A program made the translations under genes and the position numbers. A stretch of DNA of 17,012 nucleotides, taken from contig PDHQ01000533.1 in assembly GCA_003339415.1 (NCBI GenBank), positions 1-17,012 of the forward strand. Reading direction: 5' to 3'. Position 1 is the stretch's first letter. Every line of letters begins with the position of its first letter. Source of the DNA: Ophiocordyceps camponoti-saundersi (nom. inval.) (taxonomy: Eukaryota; Ascomycota; Sordariomycetes; Hypocreales; Ophiocordycipitaceae). Of the stretch, positions 1 through 9,412 are shown piece after piece. The notes beneath the pieces are model-generated. The model had not been told where the DNA came from. It ran no database searches and was given only the letters and a program-made list of their open reading frames with translations.

Positions 1-128
1 AATAATATAATAATATAATAATATAATAATATAATAATATAATAATATAATAATATAATAATATAATAATATAATAATATAATAATATAATAATATAATA
101 ATATAATAATATAATAATATAATAATAA
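1..128. repeat. 8-bp satellite array (AATAATAT)n
   Basis: About 16 head-to-tail copies of AATAATAT, essentially perfect, run from the first base of the window. The array therefore probably extends further left. It holds no C or G, so it gives RIP no target and says nothing about its own age. All frames contain regular stops because 8 is not a multiple of 3. Confidence 0.95.
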
Positions 129-318
129 TAAGAAAAGTAATAAAAAAAGTAATAAAAAGAGTTATAAAAAGGGTTATAAAAAGGGTTATAAAAAGGGTTA
201 TAAACAAACTAATAAAAAGGCTAATAAAAAGGCTAATAAGAAGGCTAATAAGAAGGCTAATAAAAAGGGTAATAAAAAGCGTAATAAGAAAGGTAATAAG
301 AAGGGTAATAGGAAGGAT
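127..318. repeat. Degenerate 12-bp repeat array
   Basis: Units of about 12 bp follow the pattern NNTWATAARAAR, for example GGTTATAAAAAG, GCTAATAAAAAG and GGTAATAAGAAG, in blocks of similar neighbours. Each block is homogenised for one variant (GGTTAT, then GCTAAT, then GGTAAT), which is typical of local slippage or unequal exchange. The phase stays a multiple of three, so plus frame 1 is open through the array. The array grades directly into the perfect 12-bp array that follows. Confidence 0.9.
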
Positions 319-558
319 AATAAAAATACTAATAAAAATACTAATAAAAATACTAATAAAAATACTAATAAAAATACTAATAAAAATACTAATAAAAATA
401 CTAATAAAAATACTAATAAAAATACTAATAAAAATACTAATAAAAATACTAATAAAAATACTAATAAAAATACTAATAAAAATACTAATAAAAATACTAA
501 TAAAAATACTAATAAAAATACTAATAAAAATACTAATAAAAATACTAATAAAAATACT
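319..558. repeat. 12-bp minisatellite, 20 perfect copies (AATAAAAATACT)
   Basis: Exactly 20 head-to-tail copies of AATAAAAATACT, with no mismatch seen. The perfect copies contrast with the degenerate 12-bp units just to the left, so this block is the most recently expanded one. The unit has a single C, in a CT context, so RIP cannot act on it. In frame 1 it would read N-K-N-T repeated, but there is no start codon. Confidence 0.95.
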
Positions 559-872
559 AATAAAGGTTTAAAAAATATTTATTTAATTATAAAAACTTAA
601 ATAAAACTAAGTAAAAAACTAGCTAAGTAAATATAAATAATAAATATTTAATCCTTTTCCTAACCTTCTTTATATTCCTTTTTAAATAAGCTTAAATCCT
701 TATCTTAGCTTTTAAGTAAAATAAGCTTTTTTATTATTTCTAAATTAAGTTAATTTCGGCTTTTAATTATTATATTAGCGATAATTAAAAAAGCGCTTTT
801 AATTAAAGTAGAAATAATAGTAATTAATTAATAATATAATATTAAAAAAGCTAAAATAGGGAACCTAGCTTT
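559..872. other. AT-rich stretch, nothing identified
   Basis: This stretch lies between the 12-bp array and the left-most recognisable intron acceptor of the minus-strand gene relic. It would be the downstream exon or 3' end of that relic. I see no open frame, RNA gene or regular repeat in it. Confidence 0.5.
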
Positions 873-961
873 CTATTACTTTTAATATTTAAGAATATTA
901 TTTTAAAAATTATTAGTAAGTTAAATAAAAAAGGAAAAAATTAAAAAAAGTTAATACTTAC
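873..961 (-). other. Intron-like unit (donor 961, acceptor about 873)
   Basis: The donor GTAAGT occupies 961-956 on the minus strand and is preceded by the exon end AAAAAG. A TTACTAAT branch-point-like site lies at 912-919, and an AATAG acceptor ends at 873. The length is about 89 bp. The acceptor is about 40 bases from the branch site, so a nearer non-canonical acceptor is possible. Confidence 0.5.
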
Positions 962-1117
962 CTTTTTCTTTATATAAACCTTTAAAAAATAAAAAATAAA
1001 CTCTTTCTAGCTATTTTTTTTATTTAAATTAATAGAAAAGGTATTAAAATAATTAAAATTAGCTAAGCTAGGGGCTTTAGAAAAAGTAATATTTTTCTAA
1101 TTTACTTCCTCTTTTAG

Positions 1118-1388
1118 CTTAGAATAATATTAGTAAAAATAAATAAAGGAAAAATAAATAAAGGAAAAATAAATAAAGGAAAAATAAATAAAAGAAAAAT
1201 AAATAAAGGAAAAATAAATAAAGGAAAAATAAATAAAGGAAAAATAAATAAAGGAAAAATAAATAAAGGAAAAATAAATAGAGGAAAAATAAATAAAGGA
1301 AAAATAAATAAAGGAAAAATAAATAAACGAAAAATAAATAAAGGAAAAATAGATAAAGGAAAAATAAATAAAGGAAAAAATAACTTAC
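1118..1388 (-). other. Expanded intron-like unit carrying a 15-bp array
   Basis: The donor GTAAGT is at 1388-1383 and a TACTAAT branch-point-like site at 1129-1135. Between them lies a 15-bp tandem array that fills most of the unit. The acceptor is unclear: AAG at 1118 is well placed, and TAG at 1097 is the next canonical site. Without the array this would be an intron of ordinary size, like its neighbours. Confidence 0.45.
1136..1380. repeat. 15-bp tandem array (GGAAAAATAAATAAA)
   Basis: About 16 copies of a 15-bp unit, with a few single-base variants near 1191, 1276, 1323 and 1351. On the minus strand it is a pyrimidine-rich tract lying between a GTAAGT donor and a TACTAAT-like site. This suggests it grew by slippage inside an intron. 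Confidence 0.93.
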
Positions 1389-1546
1389 TTTAAATATTTA
1401 GTTTTAAACTAATCTAAACTGTTTTTTTTAAAGCTAGAATAAAAAGCTAAAAGCTAATTTTCTTAAAAATAATTAAGTTTAAGCTTTAAGTTAAGTATTA
1501 TATTAAATAAGTATAATAAATAACCCTTATAATTAGTATAAGTTAG

Positions 1547-1565
1547 TTTTTTTTTTTTTTTTTTT
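1547..1565. repeat. T19 homopolymer
   Basis: An uninterrupted run of 19 T on the plus strand, followed by AG. It lies in the putative exon between the intron-like units at 1388 and 1634, where it would break a coding frame. It could be an A-tail of a small inserted element, but no element is visible beside it. Confidence 0.85.
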
Positions 1566-1633
1566 AGAAAATACTTCTCTAGCTTATTTTTCCTTTATAA
1601 AATATTTAAAAAAAAGAGGTTATAATAGTTTAA

Positions 1634-1684
1634 CTAGGAAAATAATTAGTATAAATAATAAAAAAAATATAAAAAAAAACTTAC
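1634..1684 (-). other. Intron-like unit, 51 bp
   Basis: On the minus strand it begins GTAAGT (1684-1679) and has a TACTAAT branch-point-like site (1651-1645). It ends TTTTCCTAG at 1634, about ten bases after the branch site. Size, order and spacing all match ordinary filamentous-ascomycete introns, and this is among the clearest in the window. Confidence 0.65.
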
Positions 1685-1813
1685 TAGTCCTAAAGCTAAA
1701 TTTATATATTAAGCCTTAATTTTATAGTTTATAAATAAGGAATTCAGCTTTTTATAAATTATATAAATATAAAGTAAAGCTTTTATAGCTATAATATAAA
1801 GTTAACTTTTAAG

Positions 1814-1818
1814 CTTTA
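1814..1818. repeat. Target-site duplication of element 1, left (CTTTA)
   Basis: CTTTA directly abuts the TATTA start of the left terminal repeat. The same five bases abut the end of the right terminal repeat (9716-9720). Five bp is the usual duplication length for LTR retrotransposon integrases. Confidence 0.7.
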
Positions 1819-2119
1819 TATTAAGTAGTCTTTATATATACGTATAGGTAAGAGAAAGTAAAGGTAACTTAAATTAAGTATAATTAGAGATAGATACCCT
1901 TCCTTTATTATACGAGGAAGAGCGGCTATATAGCTAGATAATACTTTACTTCTATACCCTCCTTCTTCTTATCTAAGCTACCTCTTACCTCCTAAGTCGT
2001 ACGAGGCACGACTTAAGTAATAATATATATTTCGTTAGAGGCTTCCCTATATCTATACTATCCTCTATATATATATCGTATAATAAATATAAAGGGGTAT
2101 AGAGAGATAATATTTAATA
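1819..2119. repeat. Left terminal repeat (LTR) of element 1
   Basis: It aligns over its whole 301 bp with 9413-9715. Shared blocks include GGTAAGAGAAAGTAAA, ATTAGAGATAGATACC, AGCGGCTATATAGCTAG, TTCGTTAGAGGCTTCC and AAAGGGGTATAGAGAGAT. Differences from the right copy are mostly C/T and G/A. The termini TATTA...TAATA are inverted repeats of each other. Confidence 0.88.
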
Positions 2120-2523
2120 CTTAACTTTTTCTTTTTATAAAAAGATATACTAAATAAAAAAATATCGTATAAAGAAAAAACTCTATTTTCCTAAAAGGTA
2201 GATATTTTTAAAGAAAAATAGTTATATAATATTAAATAAGTATATAATTAAAAAAAATCTCTAAAGGTAAATAACGCCCGTAATACTATAATAAAAAGAG
2301 ATAAAGAAAATAAGCTACCGGCTAAAAAATAAAAGTTAGGTTATTATATAATCTAATTTATAATATATTTTTATAAAGTTTTACTATAAAAGTCTCTTAT
2401 AGTTATAATATTAAGAAAAATAGATAGAAAGCTAACTTTCTATAATTTTATACTAAAAATACTAAAAAATATTATAAAAAATAGGAATTAAAAATCGGAT
2501 TCTGCCGCCTCTTACCGCCTTTA
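2120..2523. other. Element 1 leader, no gene seen
   Basis: This is AT-rich sequence between the left LTR and the promoter-like segment. Directly after the LTR is a pyrimidine run on the plus strand (CTTTTTCTTTTT), which is a purine run on the minus strand. A primer binding site starting TGG cannot be recognised with confidence, since RIP would turn it into TAG or TAA. Confidence 0.4.
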
Positions 2524-2598
2524 GAGGGGTATAAAAACCCCTCCTCGCTCCCTCTCTCTCTCTCTCTCTTTCTCTTCCTTTTTTTTTCTTTCTTTTTT
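2524..2598 (+). promoter_or_regulatory. TATA box plus CT-rich tract, core-promoter-like
   Basis: TATAAAA at 2530-2536 sits in the loop side of a perfect 7-bp inverted repeat (GAGGGGT 2524-2530, ACCCCTC 2537-2543). It is followed by about 50 bases of almost pure pyrimidine with (CT)n (2538-2598). A TATA box followed by a CT tract before the transcription start is common in highly expressed fungal genes. It lies just upstream of the decayed plus-strand frames and is the natural candidate for their promoter. It could also be a chance microsatellite. Confidence 0.4.
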
Positions 2599-2601
2599 AA
2601 G

Positions 2602-3450
2602 CTAATTAATAAAAATAATAATAATAACTAGAAAGATTTTTAATAAGAATTAATAAATCGTATAATATACTTAAGTCGTTTTTATTAATAATTATTAGTT
2701 ATATAATATACCTCCTTATCTTAATAGCGTTATAGCTTATTAACTTAAGTTTTATTAAGTTTATATATTTTATAATAATAAGGATAACCGGCGCTTTATA
2801 TAATAGATATCCTTAAATATAAGAAAAAAAGGTTTAGCTATTATACGATAATAATACTAATAAGAGAGTAATAAGTAAAAATCTAACTAATAGCTATATT
2901 ATTATCTAATATTTTTATTTATCTTAATAATACTTAAAATCTTAAGTATATTAAGGCTATTATTATCTAACGCCTAAGTTATTTTCTAGTAATTTTACTT
3001 ATAAGTTATAGTAAAATAATAATAAAATTATACTATATCTACGCTAAAAATCCTTACCTTTTTAATATATATTAGATAAATAATAATAGGGCTTATACTA
3101 TTTATATATAGTAGTTTTATATAATAAGATATTTTTTCGTATAATAAGGCTAAGTATCGCAAACTCCTAAGCTAGTACCTTATACCTTAGTAACTACTCC
3201 TATTAAGTCGCCTAATAGCTAGCGGCGGGGATAAGTAATAGTAATACTAAGCGAAGCGCCTTCTAACGCGGAGGAGTATATTACTATCTTAGATAATAAG
3301 TAGTAGGGGGCGGGGGTAGAATAGAAGTAGTAGTAAGGTCGGATAATAAGGAAAAGAAAAAGAAAAAAAAAAATTAAGTATTTAAGACTTATAGCTTTAC
3401 TTTTTAAAATTAAGCGTAGGGGTTAAACGATACCCGGAAAGAATTAATAA
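2602..3450 (+). pseudogene. Decayed reading frame 1 of element 1, unidentified (gag position)
   Basis: Plus frame 1 is readable if TAA/TAG are taken as former CAA, CAG or TGG codons, as RIP would produce. The best part is about 2990-3390. It includes a stretch reading SQTPKLVPYTLVTTPIKSP (3157-3213), an acidic piece EAPSNAEEYITILDN, and a strongly basic run RKRKRKKKIK (3349-3378) that could be a nucleic-acid binding or nuclear-localisation patch. No zinc knuckle is visible. Its place between the promoter-like segment and the larger frame would suit a gag-like protein. That is inferred from position only. The switch to frame 2 near 3450-3560 could be a frameshift, an indel or an intron. Confidence 0.35.
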
Positions 3451-3559
3451 TAATTTTTATATAAAAATAATAGAAAAAAAATATAAAAATATAAAAAAAA
3501 TAAGAAAGTAAGGATAAAAAGTTAGATAAAGTAAAGATATAGGAAAGAAAAAAGTATAA

Positions 3560-6500
3560 GTATCGTATAACTTAGGTAAGTTATTAGATAGTAGCTTTAA
3601 TTTATAACTTATAAGAATTTATAGAAATAAAAGTTAATAAAGCTAAGTTAGGGCTATCCTTAATATAAGCGTTAGCTAGGTTATTTTTACTATTAATTTA
3701 TTATATTTTTAAAATTTTCTTACGCTTATATAACTTACGAATAGCTATAATATTAATTATTAGTTATTTTTCTATTATTAAGCTAAGCCTTACTAAGTAA
3801 TTATATAATAAATATAAGTTTATATAAAGAATAAAGGGGATCGGAGGCGTGCTTAGGGATTATACGATTGCCTAAATAGTTAAGTAAAGGGCTAGGCTAA
3901 TATTAACGCTATTTACTATACCGTAAAGTTCGCTTACTAAGATATTTTAAGTAACCCTTTTATATTTTATAAAGGTTTAATAGAGGATATTACCTTATAC
4001 GATAAATAAGTTAGAGGATTAGTTTTCCTTATTAAGAATAATTAAGGTGCTAAGCTATAAGGTAAGGTCCTTATTATTCGTAAATAACTTATCTATAAAA
4101 ATAAATAATTTTATATAAGATAGGTTAAGCGGAATAAACTATAAACTATAGGTAATATTATTAATCTACTACTAGATATATTTATTAAAAGCTAAAATAT
4201 CCTATAAAGAAGGATTAGTTACTTAAGCAGCTACCGTAAGGTTATATAACGCCTTTAGTTAATAAGTAGAAGTAATATATACTCCTTAAGCTCGCTAGCT
4301 AATAAAATCCTATAAGGTAATATTAGTAATTAGGTTAATAATATAAAGGCCTTTTACTTATCCTTTCTATATAAGAATAATATCGTATAATTCGCGCGTA
4401 ATATAACTATTATTAAAGTTAATAGATAAGCTATTAGTAAGGAATATTTTAAGCTTTATATAAAGCTTTGCCCGTTTTAACTTATTTTCCTTAAGTTTAG
4501 AGAATATATTAAACGTAAAAGAGAATATATTATTTATTTATAAGCTTATTATTCCGAATAAGTCGGGGCCGGCTATTATAAATAAAAGATATAAATTATA
4601 TAATAAGAACGTTATATAAAAGTTTATATAATAATAATTATAATATATTTTAAACTAATATAATCTTAATTCTACTAGCTTATATAGCGGCTTCTTAATA
4701 TATAAAAAAGTATAGGGTAGATATTAATCTTATAGTTTTTTAAGAAAGTATATATATATCGTATAATTTAAAAAATCGGCAAACTATATATATGCTTACG
4801 TAATATCTTATAGTTCGCCTTAGTAGTTATATAACTCTATAAGGGTAAGTCTAAGAGTAAAAAGGAGGCGCTATAATATACGTAAAATTATAGGTAATTA
4901 TATAAAGATTTTTTCTTTACTATTGTTTTTATAGCCCTAAATAACTAGGCGGGACTTTTCGTAAAAGCTATTATTTAAGTTTTTTACTTTTTATACGAGA
5001 CGCGTTTTAAAAATATATCTTATAAGGTCCGAGGAAAGGTTATATTAAACGAAGGTAAAGATTTCCTATATAAAGAGGGTATTAATTTCCTTATAATTAG
5101 AGGCCTTAAATAGTTATCCTAAGGTAATAATAATACCTTATTACCGTAATTATATAGTAAGTACGTAGTTATCTTTTTCCTTTATAGTAATAAATATAAA
5201 GGGAAAAGCTTCGTATAAGTTTTTATTATATAGGGGTATAATCGGGATTTCGAACTATATTTTTTTCTCTATAAGTATAGTAAGGAGGGAGTAGCTATAG
5301 AGATAAAGTTTAACTTATATTATACGAAATCTAGTTAATCTTATAAGGAGTTTAAGGATAATATCCTAGCTATCGAAATTAGAAATATAAAAAGGACCTT
5401 ACTATTTATCTTTTTTACGTTAAATAAGAATTTTGCTTTAAAAAGGAAGCGATAAGATATTATATAAGTTAGGTCCGTTTTAGGTATAAAAAGCGCGTAA
5501 AACGTCCGCTTAAGCCCTAATTTATCGTACTTATTTTATAGCGCGCTAAATCGCTTAGGCTCTTATAATAATATTAGGGGCTAGGGGTAAGTTATATAAA
5601 ATACGGGGGTAAGCGCTAAAAATAAAAAATATCGAAATAAGGCTATCTAATTTAGCTATATTATTAATAGCTTTAATAGCTATCTAAAAAATAGTTATAT
5701 TATTAATCTTAGTATTAATTTTTTATTATAAGATATTATACGCCCTCCTAAAAGGGGCGTATATATATTTAACCTTGCTAATTACCTAATACGCTTTAAC
5801 GGGCACTTTTTTATATATAATACTAAGTAGTTTCGCGTTTATATAAAACTCTAAAAAGGAAAAGTTAGTTTTAGTATTATAGGAGATAATATCTAATAGG
5901 CCTTAGTATATATAAATCTAGTATTTATATAAGGCGTTCTAAGCGTTTACCGCTAATATATTTTATACGAAGGCGGCGGCTTAGAAAGATATAGCTTCGT
6001 TAATAACGTATAGAATTAGCTTACTATTAAGATAAAAAATATTAATAATAAGGGAATAGTTAAAATTATAATTATCCTTAATAGAAAACTTAAACTAATA
6101 TAGTTTTATATTATATAACTAATATTAATAATAAAATTATTAAATTAACTTAAGGGCTATAAGGGTTATATCTAAAAGATTAGCTTTTTTTAATAAGTTA
6201 TAAAGCTATTATATATAGAGGTAGCTAAGATATTAGTAAAGCTATTATAACTCTTATTCTATATAATATAATATAAATTCTTATTTTAAGATATTAAAAA
6301 ATAAATATCCCTATTTCCTAATAATAGGAACTATTATACTATTATATTATACGATAATATCTTATATATTATTATAGAAAGTACGGAGGCGGTTAGTATC
6401 CTTAAGATAGAAAAGGAATAAGGTAAAAGTATTAAAAATATAATAAAGGACTTTACTAAAGGGGTTTTATACGATAATAATTCTAATTAGCTTAGTAAGT

Positions 6501-7444
6501 TTTAAAAAGCTAAAATAGATTATATTTTTAATTAGGGTTTAGTTAATAGTTATATAAGGGTATTCCTAAATATAGGCTTCTACTTATAATTTACTTATAG
6601 TTAAGATTTACGTAGCTTTTATATCTTAAAGCTTGCCTTAGTATATCGTATAATATATATCGGAAAGGAGGAATTATTCCGCGGGAACTACTAAGGCTTT
6701 TAGTTAGTAGATATTATTACCGGTAAGGCGGTATATATAAGCTACTATAGTAAAAAATAAAACTACGTTTTCGCCGCTAATAATTTCTTTTTTAATATTA
6801 GAGTTTTTATTATATAACTATAAAAACTAGGAATCTTATTTATTAAAGCCTTCGTATAATAGGAGGAATATATTAAATTCTTCCTCTATAAGGGGGTCCT
6901 AGCTAGTTTTTTTATAATTAGTAAAATATTACTTACGTGCCCGTTAGATATTATTTAACTTATAGTTTATAAACTAATATTTTTTCTTTTTATATATAAA
7001 GTATTTTTATATTATATAAGGTTAGAACTAGCGTTACTATAAGGAAAAATATTATATAGGGGGCGATTATTATTAGCGGGGAGTAAAAAAAGATTATCTA
7101 AGGTTCGTATAATACTTATTATAATTAAGGTAGCGTTATTTAATAAAGAACTAGTTAGTAGTTTTATCTATAATAATAATAAAGGAGGAATAGAAGCGAT
7201 TAATAAATATTTTATACGATATATCTTAGAATATTATAGCTAATTTAAGTTCTAGAACGCTATAATAAGCTTATATAATAATAATAAAAAGTTACTTTTC
7301 TCCTTAATAATCGAGTTTAAAAGCTTATTAAATAAGTTAAAATTTATTAAGGAGGGTATTAAGTAAATTTATTATAGTTTTATTAGGGTTTTCTTATCGT
7401 ACGATATTAAAAAAAAAAGTAATTTAATCTATTTAGTATAATAA
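3560..7444 (+). pseudogene. Decayed long reading frame 2 of element 1 (about 1295 codons), unidentified
   Basis: Plus frame 2 holds protein-like sequence for about 3.9 kb. Its only interruptions are TAA and TAG, roughly one in 12-15 codons, as expected if Q and W codons were hit by RIP. The composition is mixed and charged rather than simple AT translation, with stretches such as GKEELFRGNY (6662-6691), YVFAANNFFFN (6764-6796) and NKELVSSFIYNNNKGGIEAINK (near 7141-7206). It ends in a double TAA near 7439-7444, and weaker similarity to coding continues to about 8130. I found no convincing RT motif. LYDNIL at 6347-6364 could be a RIP-altered YDDIL, because GATGAT becomes GATAAT, but the surrounding RT context is missing. 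Other frames have similar stop counts in places, so the coding call rests on codon pattern and is moderate. Confidence 0.45.
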
Positions 7445-8494
7445 ATAGTTTATATAAATATTAAAGTATATATTTAAAAAAGTATAAATTTTATCTTATC
7501 GTTTATCTAATCCGATAAAATATAAATAATAGTCCTAAGCTTTATCTAAAAAAATATCCGGAAAAATAGCGTAAAATTAATTTTCTATTATATTAATATA
7601 GGAGTAATAGCTAATAAAAATCCTAGCCTTATCGATTAGTATATTATACGGCCGCCTTATATAGTTTTAATCTTTTCGCTAACCCTTAAAGAAAGTAGTA
7701 ACCTTATCTAAAAAGATTAGTCTATTTATTACTTTTTATATTAGTAATAGTATATAAACTTATACGATACCTATTAAGGCTTAATTTATTAGTTCCGAGA
7801 GGGTTTAAGTTAAGGTTACTAAAAGTAGCTATATATTTAAGTTATATAAAGTAATTAACTCTTATATATAAGTCGTATAAAGTAAGGTTTCGGCTAAGAT
7901 ATTTTATAATAGTTATATTAAGATATATCTTAACTTAGGGGGCTATACTAAGTATAAAGCTTATATTATATAATTTAGAAAAGTTAGTTTAGAAAAGAGG
8001 GGGTAATCTAACTATATAAAAGGGGCTTCTTATAAGCTAAGAGGTAAAATATCTTCCGGTTTAGTCTTAAGAAGTTATATAAAGTATTTAATTAATATAT
8101 TATTTCCGATAAGTAAGATATATTATATATTATACTACTCTAGTAACTTATATAGGTATCTAAGTATATAATCGTTTAATAGAGAGGAAAAACCGGAGTG
8201 CCTAGGGGAAAACCCCTTACTTAATATATTTAGCTAGCTTATAAGCTAATTACGTTATATCGGAAAGCTTAATCGTTATAGGAAATATCCGAAGTTACGC
8301 CGGTCCTAAGCGAGAGGTACCTATACTTCTTATTATATATCTTATCTAAGTTCTAAGTAGTTTTAGTATATATATCGGCAGATATTATAGCGAAGATATA
8401 TTACTTCGTAATCGTACTTTATTACCGGATTATAGTTACTATTAAAAGGGACCTATTCCTTTAATAACCTACGTTATCTAATTATACCCTTACC
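7445..8494. other. Element 1 interior, probable frayed 3' part of the long frame
   Basis: Plus frame 2 continues with many more TAA/TAG codons to about 8130, then loses any protein-like look. A small hairpin (AGGGG 8204-8208, AAAA loop, CCCCT 8213-8217) is present. I recognise nothing else. Confidence 0.3.
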
Positions 8495-8638
8495 CCGCGC
8501 CCTACCTTACCTAAGCCTCGGCCGGGTTACTACTCCTACCGAGGGAGGGAAGGAGCCCGGCAGGGTTACCACTCCTACCGGGGTTATGCCGGGGTCGGAC
8601 CGTACCCCGGCTATATAGTTAGGGTAAAAAAACACCCG
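8495..8638. other. GC-rich island with surviving CA/TG
   Basis: About 140 bp with far higher GC than anything around it. Together with the adjoining tRNA it holds six to eight CA/TG dinucleotides, roughly a tenth of all those left in the window. It contains an 18-bp direct repeat, GGGTTACTACTCCTACCG at 8524-8541 and GGGTTACCACTCCTACCG at 8563-8580. The copies differ by one TA/CA change of the RIP type. The island lies directly 3' of the tRNA-like gene on its strand. It may be a younger insertion, or a piece spared from RIP. Confidence 0.6.
8626..8632 (-). terminator. RNA polymerase III T-run terminator
   Basis: Seven A on the plus strand are TTTTTTT on the minus strand, beginning six bases after the 3' end of the tRNA-like gene. 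A run of four or more T this close downstream is the standard pol III stop, which supports a once-functional nuclear tRNA gene. Confidence 0.6.
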
Positions 8639-8720
8639 TGCCCTCCGCTAGATTCGAACCGACTACCTCTCTTATAGGAGACTAATATCTCTAAACGCTT
8701 AACTACTACGCTAAGAGGGC
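8639..8720 (-). tRNA. tRNA-like gene, 82 nt, anticodon uncertain (possibly decayed)
   Basis: On the minus strand the acceptor arms GCCCTCT and GGAGGGC pair (T-G at the last pair), with discriminator A. The T loop TTCGAAT is canonical, and GGTTCGAATC fits the pol III B box. The start TAGCGTAGTAG fits the A box except for A in place of G in AGTGG. T-stem arms GTCGG/CTAGC have a mismatch that C-to-T mutation would explain. The D stem is GCG/CGT. The 82-nt length and extra bases between anticodon arm and T arm suggest a class II tRNA (Leu/Ser type). The anticodon arm GAGA-TATTAG-TCTC has only six loop bases. A Leu UAG reading is possible but needs a lost base. It could be a live gene or a pseudogene. 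It sits inside element 1, 0.7 kb from the right LTR. Confidence 0.7.
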
Positions 8721-9412
8721 AAGTAAGATATATTATATAATTATAATTTAAGTTAGTTTTTTTAAGAATATATAATAGATATATTTTAGCTAGTAGTAAG
8801 TTTATCCTTAAAGTTCTAATTAGATTATATAAAGAAGGTTATCTTTATAAAGGTTAAAGTAAATAATATTATATATCTATTAAGTAATAAATATTATTAA
8901 TTTAACTTTATTAGGAGGTTATATAAGGTTAGGTTATATATCTTAATAAAGCGGGTTTATATTTTAAGTTTAGATATAAAGGTTAATTTCGCTTCCTTCT
9001 ATTATTTTATTATATAAAGCTAAAATCTTATTTATTACTATTATTATAGTTAATATATTTACTATTTCCTATTTAACTTCTAAGGTTATAGAAGCTATAT
9101 TATTATTATTATATTTCTAGAACGCTATTAAAAGTAATATTATATAATTAGTAAAAAGTACTAGGCTAAATATAGCTTTTTAGTAAAGATTTTATTATTA
9201 GTAAGTATTATATATTACCTTAATCTTTTAGTCTTAATAGTAGCACTAAGTAAAAATAGCTTTTTAGTAAGAACTAATATCGAGAAGTAAGGTAAAAGTA
9301 TAAATATTAGTTAATAGCGGGTATAGGGGCTCTTCGGTATTATATAATACCTATCTTATTATTTTAGCTAATTTATAGTTAACTAATAATAACTAGTATA
9401 ACTACTAATTAG
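8721..9412. other. Element 1 interior between tRNA and right LTR, no gene seen
   Basis: AT-rich sequence without a readable frame. A short direct repeat ATAGCTTTTTAGTAA occurs near 9172 and again near 9257. There is no clear polypurine tract just before the right LTR at 9413, which leaves the element's orientation open. Confidence 0.4.

Noticed and set aside
1..558. CRISPR array or telomere
   Set aside because: The units are contiguous with no unique spacers, and no TTAGGG-type telomeric repeat is present.
118..600. Lysine/asparagine-rich tetrapeptide repeat protein as a real gene
   Set aside because: There is no ATG, no upstream signal and extreme low complexity. The open frame follows from the 12-bp period.
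5738..5762. 8-bp inverted repeat ATACGCCC/GGGCGTAT
   Set aside because: It lies within the long decayed frame where the codons read sensibly, so it is probably a coincidence of coding sequence.
6347..6364. LYDNIL in plus frame 2 as a reverse transcriptase YxDD motif after RIP
   Set aside because: GATGAT would become GATAAT, so DD to DN is plausible. But the residue spacing is not the usual [F/Y]xDD, and no other RT block is recognisable nearby.
2602..8130. Intact protein-coding genes in element 1
   Set aside because: All frames carry frequent TAA/TAG and there is no usable ATG, so only pseudogene calls are supportable.
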